Shown here: one piece after another, positions 18,599 to 25,873 of the stretch
Layout: every line of letters starts with the position of its first letter
Position numbering within the stretch: position 1 is the first letter of the stretch
Assembly (NCBI RefSeq): GCF_041081105.1
Contig: NZ_CP163528.1
Span: forward strand, 1,488,001-1,552,000
Length of the DNA stretch: 64,000 nucleotides
DNA from: Promicromonospora sp. Populi
Lineage (GTDB): Bacteria; Actinomycetota; Actinomycetes; Actinomycetales; Cellulomonadaceae
Direction: 5' to 3'
Notes under the pieces: model-generated
What the model saw: only the letters and a program-made list of their open reading frames with translations
Told to the model about the DNA's origin: nothing
Databases searched by the model: none
Translations under genes and position numbers: made by a program

Positions 18599-19084
18599 AT
18601 GGAGACCCGGGAGCATCTGCGGCTGTGGAAGCAGTCATCGTGGCCGGAGGACGACTTCAGCGTCGGAGCCAACCACGCGGACCTCGTCGACCTCGAAGAG
18701 CGCCATGTGGCGGGTCGCGCTTACACCTACGCGGTGCTCAATCTGCTCGGCACCGAGAGCCTCGGCTGCGTCTACGTGTTCCCCACGAGCGCCCCCTTCC
18801 TCACGAAGGCCACGGTGACGCCGGTCGACGACGCCCTGTGGGCGGACGTGCAGGCAGTTGTCTACTTCTGGGTGCGGCGGTCGCCCATGGAGACGGGCTT
18901 CGACGGACGTCTGCTCGCCGCGCTGCGGCCGTGGTCCGCCGAGGCATGGGGAGTTGAGCGCACCGTCTTCGTGACCAACGAACAGTTCACGCAGCAGGTC
19001 GACCTCATCGAGCGCACTGATCTGACGCGCAGATTCGAGCTGGTCGAGCCGGGCAAGCCGGGAACCTATCTTGCGTTCGGCTGA
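18599..19084 (+). CDS. GNAT-like N-acetyltransferase, 5' end uncertain or truncated
   Basis: At least 161 residues are coded from the first ATG. The sequence ETREHLRLWKQSSWPEDDF and the later CVYVFPTSAPF suggest the GNAT superfamily, though the acetyl-CoA loop is not obvious. The frame stays open for 33 codons upstream of the ATG back to a TGA at 18497, and those codons still look like the family's N-terminus (LHPITADDAALDYDAV), yet contain no ATG, GTG or TTG; only a CTG at 18551 is available. No Shine-Dalgarno site precedes the ATG. Either a CTG start, or an N-terminally truncated decaying gene left against gabT. Confidence 0.55.
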   Translation: METREHLRLWKQSSWPEDDFSVGANHADLVDLEERHVAGRAYTYAVLNLLGTESLGCVYVFPTSAPFLTKATVTPVDDALWADVQAVVYFWVRRSPMETGFDGRLLAALRPWSAEAWGVERTVFVTNEQFTQQVDLIERTDLTRRFELVEPGKPGTYLAFG

Positions 19085-19244
19085 GAACGCTCGGCTTCAA
19101 CGCGATGTCAGGACGACTACGTGCCGTCGGTCTGGAAGGATGCCAGCGGCGAGGGTCGCGAGCCTTGGACGCACGGGCCTGGCATCGGCTCGCAGGTTTA
19201 CCGAATCGCCGCCCCGCCCCATTCGGACAGATCTGGAGATACGC

Positions 19245-20645
19245 ATGGCGATCGCCCTGTACAACACTCTGACAAGACGCGTCGAGCCGCTTGAGCCGAT
19301 GACGCCGGGTGTCGTGCGGATGTTCGTCTGTGGACCGACGGTGTACGACCTGGCGCATGTCGGGCACGCCAAGACCTATACCCAGTTCGACTTCCTCGCC
19401 CGTTACCTCCGGCTTCGCGGTCTGGAGGTGACCTATGCCCAGAACATCACCGACATCGACGACAAGATCATCCGCCGAGCCAACGAACTCGGCCGCGAAC
19501 CGCGAGACCTCGCCGCGGAGTTCGAGGACGCCTACCGACAGGACATGGCGGCGCTCGGTAACACGGGTGTGGACGTTTACGCCCGCGCCCATGACCACAT
19601 CGGGCAGATCGTCGACCAGGTCCAGGCGCTCGTCGATCGGGGGCACGCCTACCAGCTGGAGGACGGCTGGTACTTCGACCTGTCGACATTCCCTGGCTAC
19701 GGAAAACTCTCCGGTCGGACCGAGGTGGCCGAGGGCGATTCGGTGGCGCGGATCGACGAGAACGATGCCAAGCGCAACCGAGGAGACTTCGCGCTGTGGA
19801 AGGCCCGAAAGGCGGGCGACCCGTCCTGGGACACACCGCTAGGTCCCGGGCGCCCGGGTTGGCACATCGAGGACACCGCGATCACCGAGGCCCTTTTCGG
19901 CCCGCAGTATGACCTCCATGGAGGAGCAGTCGACCTGATCTTCCCGCACCACGAAGCGGAGATCGCCCAGATGGAAGCGGCCTCGGGTAAGGCACCGCTG
20001 GTACGGCATTGGGTACATACCGGTCTGCTGCGGGTCGACGGCGCCAAGATGTCCAAGAGCTCGGGCAACTTCCTGACCGTCCGCGACGCGCTCGCCATGA
20101 CGGACTACCGGACACTGCGGTACGCGTTCCTGTCCCAGCACTACCGGTCCTCGATGGAACTTTCGACGACCACGCTGGAGCAAGCCCGCAGCGCCCGTCG
20201 TCGGGTGGAGAACTTCGCCCGTCAGATCGACCAGACCGCAGACGAATCCCTCACGGCCGTGGCCGCTGCCGACGCCACGTGGGCAGCCATTGTCGAGCGT
20301 CTTGACGATGATCTCGACACGCCGACCGCGTTGGCCGCGCTGTTCCAGTACGTCCGCGAGCAGAACCGCGGCGGGCTGCCGGCTGGGCCGTCCTCAAGCC
20401 GTCTCCTGCACCGGGTGAACGAGCTGTTCGACATGTTTGACCTCGACGACCGTGCCACCGACGACACCGAGATCGAGGCCGAGCTCGCACGGCGAGCCGA
20501 CCTGCGTCGCGCGCGCGATTTTGCTGGTGCAGACCGGATCCGCGACGAACTCGCCAGCCGAGGGATCCTCATCGAGGACACCGCCAGCGGTACCCGATGG
20601 TGGCCCGCCGCCGACGTCGTCAATGATCGGGCCGCAGTCGAGTGA
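19245..20645 (+). CDS. cysS: Cysteinyl-tRNA synthetase, archaeal-like form
   Basis: Class I synthetase charging tRNA-Cys, 466 residues with a full C-terminal helical anticodon region, so not the shorter ligase MshC. HIGH-like AHVGH (37-41), zinc ligand Cys29, KMSKS (268-272) and HHEAE (235-239) are present. The usual second zinc cysteine in WHIEC is Asp210 (WHIED), a form I associate with archaeal CysRS. ATG at 19245 has GGAG upstream. It stands alone between a GNAT remnant and a strong hairpin, in an accessory region, so is probably a second, acquired copy; the housekeeping copy is not in this window. Confidence 0.85.
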   Translation: MAIALYNTLTRRVEPLEPMTPGVVRMFVCGPTVYDLAHVGHAKTYTQFDFLARYLRLRGLEVTYAQNITDIDDKIIRRANELGREPRDLAAEFEDAYRQDMAALGNTGVDVYARAHDHIGQIVDQVQALVDRGHAYQLEDGWYFDLSTFPGYGKLSGRTEVAEGDSVARIDENDAKRNRGDFALWKARKAGDPSWDTPLGPGRPGWHIEDTAITEALFGPQYDLHGGAVDLIFPHHEAEIAQMEAASGKAPLVRHWVHTGLLRVDGAKMSKSSGNFLTVRDALAMTDYRTLRYAFLSQHYRSSMELSTTTLEQARSARRRVENFARQIDQTADESLTAVAAADATWAAIVERLDDDLDTPTALAALFQYVREQNRGGLPAGPSSSRLLHRVNELFDMFDLDDRATDDTEIEAELARRADLRRARDFAGADRIRDELASRGILIEDTASGTRWWPAADVVNDRAAVE

Positions 20646-20667
20646 CGTACTGAAACCTGCGGCTCGG

Positions 20668-20718
20668 AGACGAGAGCGGTGCTCGGGAGAGTAAGTCTCC
20701 CGAGCACCGCTCCCGTCT
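20668..20718. terminator. Strong bidirectional terminator hairpin
   Basis: Between two convergent genes, arms 20674-20690 (GAGCGGTGCTCGGGAGA) and 20696-20712 pair perfectly over 17 bp around a five-base loop, and the flanks AGACG/CGTCT extend the stem after one mismatch. It can serve cysS on the plus strand and the C39-like gene on the minus strand. Confidence 0.8.
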
Positions 20719-20725
20719 GGCTGGA

Positions 20726-21481
20726 TCAGGCCAACTGGCGCTCTCGGACCTGAGCGTCCAGCACCGAGCGCACCGCGATCCGCGCTCGGCTTCCGACGAC
20801 GTCCCGGAACGGGTACGGGTCGTAGCCGAGACCAAGGCCGGCCACTGCGATCTCGATCTCGCCGTCGACGGGGTTGTGCTCCTGGACCGCCCAGGTGAAA
20901 CGGGCGTCGCTCTCCGGGGTGATGAGGTCCGCCGACTGACGGACCTCATCGCACGAGAGCCCGTCGGGGAGCTTGATGCTTGCGTTCAGTTCGGTGATGG
21001 ACCGCAGCTCGCACTTGGCGTGCGGGTGCCGCGGCGCACCGACGGTGACGACCACTTCGCTGGTCGTGGGTCCGACGGCCTCGATGTGGACCGCCATTTT
21101 CATAGGTGCCGCCATCGCTGCGAAGTCTGCGGTCGTGTTGCACAGCAGCAGGGCCACGTCCTGCGCGGTGAGAGTGGTGAGGCCGTGGCGTTCTCCGCCC
21201 CACTCATGGCGCCATGGGTCACCGATGAGGAACGTGTCGGCGTCGTCGTCGTAGCCGACGATCGCTACGACGTGGCCTTCGCGGTCGACCTTGTGGACCA
21301 GGTCGGCGTCGGGCATCGGGTAGGCGACTCCTGGGTGGAGCCGGACGACTGCCGAGTATCCGGCGGCGAGGTGTTCTTTCAGGTTGGCGACGAACCGTGG
21401 TTGGAACGGGTCGTAGCTGCCGATCGGCAAGAGACCTGCGCCGTCCAGAGCGCCGGTGCTGATGTCACGGACAGTGAGCAT
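20726..21481 (-). CDS. C39/papain-fold protein lacking the nucleophilic cysteine
   Basis: A 251-residue cytoplasmic protein. The middle reads like the second half of a C39_2/papain-like peptidase: His70 in REGHVVAIVGYDDD and Asp88 in FLIGDPW. The usual N-terminal Cys helix (CGPT-type) is missing; the first 60 residues contain no cysteine, and the only three Cys lie after the Asp. GGGAGAGGA upstream of the ATG shows the start is real, not a truncation artefact. The C-terminal half is beta-rich. It follows the propeller gene by 39 bases in one operon. Likely a pseudo-peptidase that binds rather than cuts. Confidence 0.65.
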   Translation of the reverse strand: MLTVRDISTGALDGAGLLPIGSYDPFQPRFVANLKEHLAAGYSAVVRLHPGVAYPMPDADLVHKVDREGHVVAIVGYDDDADTFLIGDPWRHEWGGERHGLTTLTAQDVALLLCNTTADFAAMAAPMKMAVHIEAVGPTTSEVVVTVGAPRHPHAKCELRSITELNASIKLPDGLSCDEVRQSADLITPESDARFTWAVQEHNPVDGEIEIAVAGLGLGYDPYPFRDVVGSRARIAVRSVLDAQVRERQLA

Positions 21482-21520
21482 TGTGTGTCCTCTCCCTCGT
21501 GTTGTTGCCGGCCCTTGCGC

Positions 21521-23227
21521 TTAGGCGTCGTCTCGACCGCCCTTCTCCCACTCTTCGAGAACGCTGATCACGTCCGATCGTGTCGTCGTCCGGCCTTGCA
21601 TCTCGGGGAGTGGAAGTGAGGACGAGGCGATGATCCGGGCGGATCCGCCTCGCCAGATGTGGTGAGGGTCGATGCCCTGTGCGCGCATGTACTGCGCGGC
21701 CTCTTCGGCCCGACTCGGCTCGATGGACTTTCCGTGCGACGCGAGAACGGCTGCGAGTACGGGACCACCCGAGTTTGCGCGGGACTCGGCTGGGGCGGGG
21801 AGCTCGGCGTCGCCGAGCGTCCGGGCCTGTGGGGCTTCGGGGCGCTGCATTGTTCCGGTGTCGACGACGAAGGTCAGGACGCGCCGATCTGTGCCGGAAT
21901 ACAAGCGCCCCAAGATCGCCACCTCGGCATAGCGTTTGCCCTGGTCGACCTCGCCCGCCCAGTAGTACGACCCGGGACCGTTGCGCAGCATTCTTTCGTG
22001 GCCGGTGCGTCCAAAGTGCCGCAGGTCCAGGTCGATTTCATCGGCAGGTGCGTCCGTCTGATACTCCACCCGGAGAAAATCGCGATCGATCCCTGTGACG
22101 TACTTGGACTCGACACGCACCGGGGCCTCGGTGTCGGTCAGGGATACCGACACCAGATAGCCGTCAGCGGGCGGGTCGCCACCACAAATGAGTACTCGAT
22201 CTGCCTCGGCGATAATGGGTGCGGAGTAGGCATTGAACCCGATCGGGACCTCCCAATCCACGGAGAGGTCTGCGATGCTGCGTCGGCTCAGCCAAGCGCC
22301 GCCGTGGACGTAGATGCTTCCTTCGTGGATCGCCGGCGTGGACCAGATACCGAGCGGATCCACTTCCGACGAGCGCAAGATGCTCCCGTCCACGGACCGC
22401 AACAGATGCAGGGCGCCTTCAAGGGTGCCTACGGCCACGATGCCGTCCGCGACCCCTGGTGCCGACCGCACCGCGACGCCCCGATCCGGCAACTCGGTCT
22501 TCCACCTGATCACGCCCGTATCGACGTCGACTGCCACGGCATGGCCGTCGCTCGTACCGGCGACCACCAAGCCGTTGACGTCGTCGAGGCCGGGGCCGGC
22601 CGTATCCGACGCGACGACGTAGTCGCGGCCGATCGACGTTGCCCAGCAGATCTGGGCCGACGAGCGCTCGAAACACACGATCGCCAGCGATGTCTTCTCG
22701 CCACGACGGAGGCCGGCGAGCGAGTAGAGCCTTTCGCTGGAGGCAACTGGCTTGCCGAAGAAGATCGAGCCCGGGAGCACAGCAAGTTCGGTGACGCCGT
22801 CAGCACCGAACTCGAGGACGTGATTCCCGATGAAGATGATGTACCGGTCGCCGACCGCGATCGCGGTCGACCGGATACGTGATCCAAGGTCGGCTTCCCA
22901 CCGCACGCGACCGTCGTGCGGATCCAACGCCGTGTACTTGGTGAACGAGTTCGGGACACAGAGCTCATCGGTCTCAGGGTTGTAGATGCTCTGTGCGTAG
23001 GACCCCATCGGGAACGAGCGCCGCCAACGTTCCTCGTGGTCGTCGGACGTCAGCCTGTAGTCGAACGTCTTGGCTTGATCGTCGTAGCCGACGGTGAGAA
23101 CACCGTGAGGCGTCACCAGGGGTACGCGACCGACCCCGTGCAGCGGTGTCGCTGCAAGAACAGTTGCACGAACGTCGCCATCCTCGCGCGGTGCCGCTCG
23201 TCGCCAGAGCTTGTGGACGGGCCTCAT
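21521..23227 (-). CDS. PQQ-like beta-propeller protein, cytoplasmic
   Basis: A 568-residue protein with repeated blades of the PQQ-enzyme type (for example YTALDPHDGRVRWEADLG, VDVDTGVIRWKTELP, LLRSVDGSILRSSEV), followed by an Ig-like beta domain (about 390-480) and a variable tail. No signal peptide or lipobox, unlike most propellers of this type. The ATG at 23227 has GAGGAGG upstream. First gene of a two-gene operon with the C39-like protein and divergent from the TPR regulator. Role unknown; a scaffold or sensor is plausible. Confidence 0.7.
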   Translation of the reverse strand: MRPVHKLWRRAAPREDGDVRATVLAATPLHGVGRVPLVTPHGVLTVGYDDQAKTFDYRLTSDDHEERWRRSFPMGSYAQSIYNPETDELCVPNSFTKYTALDPHDGRVRWEADLGSRIRSTAIAVGDRYIIFIGNHVLEFGADGVTELAVLPGSIFFGKPVASSERLYSLAGLRRGEKTSLAIVCFERSSAQICWATSIGRDYVVASDTAGPGLDDVNGLVVAGTSDGHAVAVDVDTGVIRWKTELPDRGVAVRSAPGVADGIVAVGTLEGALHLLRSVDGSILRSSEVDPLGIWSTPAIHEGSIYVHGGAWLSRRSIADLSVDWEVPIGFNAYSAPIIAEADRVLICGGDPPADGYLVSVSLTDTEAPVRVESKYVTGIDRDFLRVEYQTDAPADEIDLDLRHFGRTGHERMLRNGPGSYYWAGEVDQGKRYAEVAILGRLYSGTDRRVLTFVVDTGTMQRPEAPQARTLGDAELPAPAESRANSGGPVLAAVLASHGKSIEPSRAEEAAQYMRAQGIDPHHIWRGGSARIIASSSLPLPEMQGRTTTRSDVISVLEEWEKGGRDDA

Positions 23228-23313
23228 ACGACCTCCTCGTTCTCGCGGTCCTTGATCCGAAACGTGCGGTCTTGGTGAGGAGCAGGAAGTCGGTGGGGTC
23301 ATGTAGCCGTGGC

Positions 23314-23328
23314 GTTCGAACTGCGAAC
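23314..23328. promoter_or_regulatory. Inverted repeat in the divergent propeller/regulator promoter
   Basis: GTTCG-AACTG-CGAAC, five-base arms with a five-base spacer, about 86 bases before the propeller start and 160 before the regulator start. A candidate binding site for the divergent regulator, on position alone. Confidence 0.3.
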
Positions 23329-23487
23329 ACCTCGCCTCCTCCCAGCTCGGCGTCGCCCATCGCGCGTCGACCGACTGCGATATTCGACCTGGACTACCGT
23401 CTCCGATGCGTCGTGCCTATGGGAGACCAATCTGAGGGGCAATCTGGAGCGAGGGCTGACGACGAAGCAGAACAACTGGGGGGTGCT

Positions 23488-24690
23488 ATGCCGGAGCCGA
23501 ACACACGCCTGCGCGCCGCACGGCAAGCACTGCGATCACCGTCTGGCTCCGGCCGTCCGGTCAGCCGCGCCGAACTCGCGGAGATCGCGAACCAGTGGCT
23601 CAGGCACGGAAAAGTGCCTACGAACCTTGATGCCCGCGCGATCGCCCGGTACGAGCGCGGGGTCGTCCGATGGCCGCAAGAGTCCTACCGCCTTGCACTG
23701 CGCGCCGTGCTCGGAGCAACGACGGACGCAGAACTAGGGTTCTCGCCCACGCCACGAGGCCGGTCAGCCTCCCCGGAGACGAGTGACCTGACGGGCTGGC
23801 TGCAACGAGCGTCCAAGCTCAGCGCTGGCGACGTCCTCGCGCTGGCGCGCAAGACCGACGAGATCCGGTTCCACGAGCCCGCCCAGTCCGGCGTCCGTAC
23901 GAGCGAGCTCCTGCGTAAGCACCTTGACGCGCTCGCATCGCTGCGTACCTACAGCGTCCAGCCGATGGTGCGGGCGAGTATCGCGAGCGTCTACAGCGAT
24001 GCCGCGTCGCTGGCTGGCTGGGTACGTCTGGACGCAGGTGACCTGGACGGCGCCTGGCGTCTCCACGAGGTCGCGAAAGACGCCGGCCGTGAAAGCGACG
24101 TCCCGGCCGACCTTGTCCACGCGATCGCGCAGCAGGCGTACGTGCTCGTCGACGCCGGCCAGGTCCGGGACGCGCTGGGGCTCGCCGAGCATGCTGTCGA
24201 GGTCGGGAAGAGGTCGGCGTCTCCGCTGGTCAGAGCCTGGCTCCATGCCGTGATGGGCGAGATTGCGGCCATTGCCGGCAGCAAGACGACCAGCATGAAC
24301 CACTTCGACCAGGCGACGGCTCTCTTGCCGCCCGACGGGTACGATCCAGACGCACCGTACCTCGTGCTCGACGACCGAGGGCTGGCGAGGTGGCGCGGCG
24401 CGGCGCTGGCTCGGCTCGGTGACGAGGACGCCATCGCAAGTCTGCAGTACGCGCTGGAGACCATGGGAGACGGGCACCTGCGAGCGGCCGCTCAGGCCAA
24501 CGTCGACCTCTGCCATTCGCTGCTGGCCGCGGGGCACGCTGACCAGGCGGTGGTAGTTCTTCGCATTGCTCGCGACTTGGCGACCCAAGCTGCGTCTGTT
24601 CGACAGCTGCGCCGGGTCGCCTCGTTGGAGCTACGGCTCGGAGTGAGAGGCGCTCAGCGCGAGGAGCCCGATGATGGTCGCGGAACCTAG
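23488..24690 (+). CDS. HTH/TPR-type regulator
   Basis: A 400-residue cytoplasmic protein. The first about 80 residues resemble an XRE-like helix-turn-helix (LAEIANQWLRHG, ARAIARYERG); the rest is a run of helical tetratricopeptide-like repeats, as in the large Streptomyces family of HTH-TPR regulators that often bind peptides or nucleotides. ATG at 23488 with GGGGGG upstream. Divergent from the propeller operon and overlapping the convergent NUDIX gene by 60 bases. Probably regulates one or both neighbours. Confidence 0.65.
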   Translation: MPEPNTRLRAARQALRSPSGSGRPVSRAELAEIANQWLRHGKVPTNLDARAIARYERGVVRWPQESYRLALRAVLGATTDAELGFSPTPRGRSASPETSDLTGWLQRASKLSAGDVLALARKTDEIRFHEPAQSGVRTSELLRKHLDALASLRTYSVQPMVRASIASVYSDAASLAGWVRLDAGDLDGAWRLHEVAKDAGRESDVPADLVHAIAQQAYVLVDAGQVRDALGLAEHAVEVGKRSASPLVRAWLHAVMGEIAAIAGSKTTSMNHFDQATALLPPDGYDPDAPYLVLDDRGLARWRGAALARLGDEDAIASLQYALETMGDGHLRAAAQANVDLCHSLLAAGHADQAVVVLRIARDLATQAASVRQLRRVASLELRLGVRGAQREEPDDGRGT

Positions 24691-25188
24691 GACTTCGCCG
24701 GCGTCGACCAGCGCACGTGCTCGGTCCAGCGGTACCCACTCGATGACCGCCGCCTCCTCCAGATCCGTCGGATCACCCACACGCAGCGCGCCCCGGAACA
24801 GGAACACCTCATGCGGTGTGTCAACCATCCCCGGCATCGGCTGGAAAGCGGCAAGCCTCACTCCCGGCCCGGTCGGCTGCCAGCCTGTCTCCTCAACGGT
24901 CTCCCGCATGGCGGCTACTTGCGGGGACTCCCCTGGTTCTATGATCCCGCCCGGCGCTTCCCAACCGATCTGTGCCGTGGCGAAGCGGTGCCGACGAAGT
25001 AGGAGCACACGGTCGGCGCCATCCAGAACGATCGCGACCGACACGGTCTGCAGTCGGATCACGTGGTGCCAGAACCTGCGCCCGTTCGGCGGCTCGATGT
25101 CCATCTGCACCAGCCGCACCCACGGGTTGTCGTACAGAGTTCGCTCGCCGTGGACCTTGGTCATCGGGACACCTGGATCTTCCGTCAC
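24631..25188 (-). CDS. NUDIX hydrolase
   Basis: A 185-residue nucleotide-diphosphate hydrolase. The Nudix box fits GX5EX7REUXEEXGU: GIIEPGESPQVAAM followed by RETVEETGW. The second half of the fold resembles ADP-ribose pyrophosphatases. A GTG at 25188 gives the full length; the ATG eight codons on (MTKVHGERTL) is an equally good start. Its last 20 codons overlap the end of the regulator gene on the other strand. First of three complete NUDIX genes within 6.5 kb. Confidence 0.85.
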   Translation of the reverse strand: MTEDPGVPMTKVHGERTLYDNPWVRLVQMDIEPPNGRRFWHHVIRLQTVSVAIVLDGADRVLLLRRHRFATAQIGWEAPGGIIEPGESPQVAAMRETVEETGWQPTGPGVRLAAFQPMPGMVDTPHEVFLFRGALRVGDPTDLEEAAVIEWVPLDRARALVDAGEVLGSATIIGLLALSASHSEP

Positions 25189-25254
25189 GAGCCAACTCTT
25201 GCACCTCGGTGCGCTCGTGTGCCGTGTTGTGTCTCGGTCGGTGGAGAGGTGGCT

Positions 25255-25455
25255 CTACCAGTCGATCGCGTGGTCGTTGTGGTAGAGCCGACCGGTAGGG
25301 CCGTCGTCAGGCAGGGTGGCCAGGCGGACGAAGTCGTCGGCTGCGTCGGCCGATAGGGCTTTCGCCCTCGCTGTCGAGCGCACCATCAACCAGCCGAAGG
25401 CCCCTCGTTCAGCTCGGCGGAATCGGTGAGGCTCAACGTCTGAGTCGGAATCCGG
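25255..25455 (-). pseudogene. C-terminal remnant of a short-chain dehydrogenase
   Basis: The minus-strand frame ending at 25255 reads LATLPDDGPTGRLY, then HNDHAIDW and stop, the characteristic C-terminus of many SDR enzymes (an LATLPDDGPTGxFF ending). The reading frame loses any resemblance before the tRNA-Val repeat at 25459 and no catalytic or cofactor motifs are present. It looks like the tail of a gene cut off at the junction of the island. The remaining 25189-25254 stretch shows nothing recognisable. Confidence 0.5.
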
Positions 25456-25458
25456 GAC

Positions 25459-25541
25459 GCACCAGACACGCAAAGGCCCCCTGACCTGCGTCTCCGCAGC
25501 CCAAAGGGCCTTACTTGCTGGTGGGCGATACTGGGATCGAA
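25459..25541. repeat. Left attachment-like repeat: partial tRNA-Val 3' end plus its terminator
   Basis: Bases 25517-25541 match 32060-32084 exactly over 25 bases, 20 of which are the 3' end of the tRNA-Val gene (T arm and acceptor, on the minus strand). Similarity continues through the tRNA terminator hairpin to 25459 with scattered substitutions and two short gaps. After 25541 the tRNA sequence breaks off. Such a displaced tRNA 3' end is the classic mark of site-specific integration, so this is read as one att site of an element whose other end is at 32.0 kb. Confidence 0.75.
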
Positions 25542-25873
25542 ACTGTTCCAGTACCTGCTCTCACCAGCGACGGCGTGGTCTCTGAGCCGAGCGTGGGACC
25601 CAGTGGGACTGGGGCCTTCGCAGGACGGCGGGCTATGCAGATGGTGCTGCCACAAGCCGGGGACGACGACGCGGGTGCGACGGCGTCCGGGCTCCATGCT
25701 ACGGCTCAGGCCCCAGGTTGGCGACACTCCGGATCCGGCATCCCTATTCCAGAGGCCCCACAGATTCACCCCACGTGGCCCTGGCAAAAACTGCACTGCA
25801 CTCTCTAGTCTCATGGACTTGGTCACCAAGCCCGCCCTCGGGTACACGACGGGCGTGCACTGAGGGAGATCGA
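25542..25873. other. Gap between the island's left repeat and its first gene
   Basis: About 330 bases with no gene I can support. A reading frame runs in from upstream of the ATPase gene, but the Shine-Dalgarno site fixes the start at 25874, so this is leader and promoter DNA. Confidence 0.5.

Noticed and set aside
19245..20645. Reading the CysRS gene as the mycothiol ligase mshC
   Set aside because: The protein has the full C-terminal helical anticodon-binding part, KMSKS and 466 residues; mshC is about 50 residues shorter and lacks that part.
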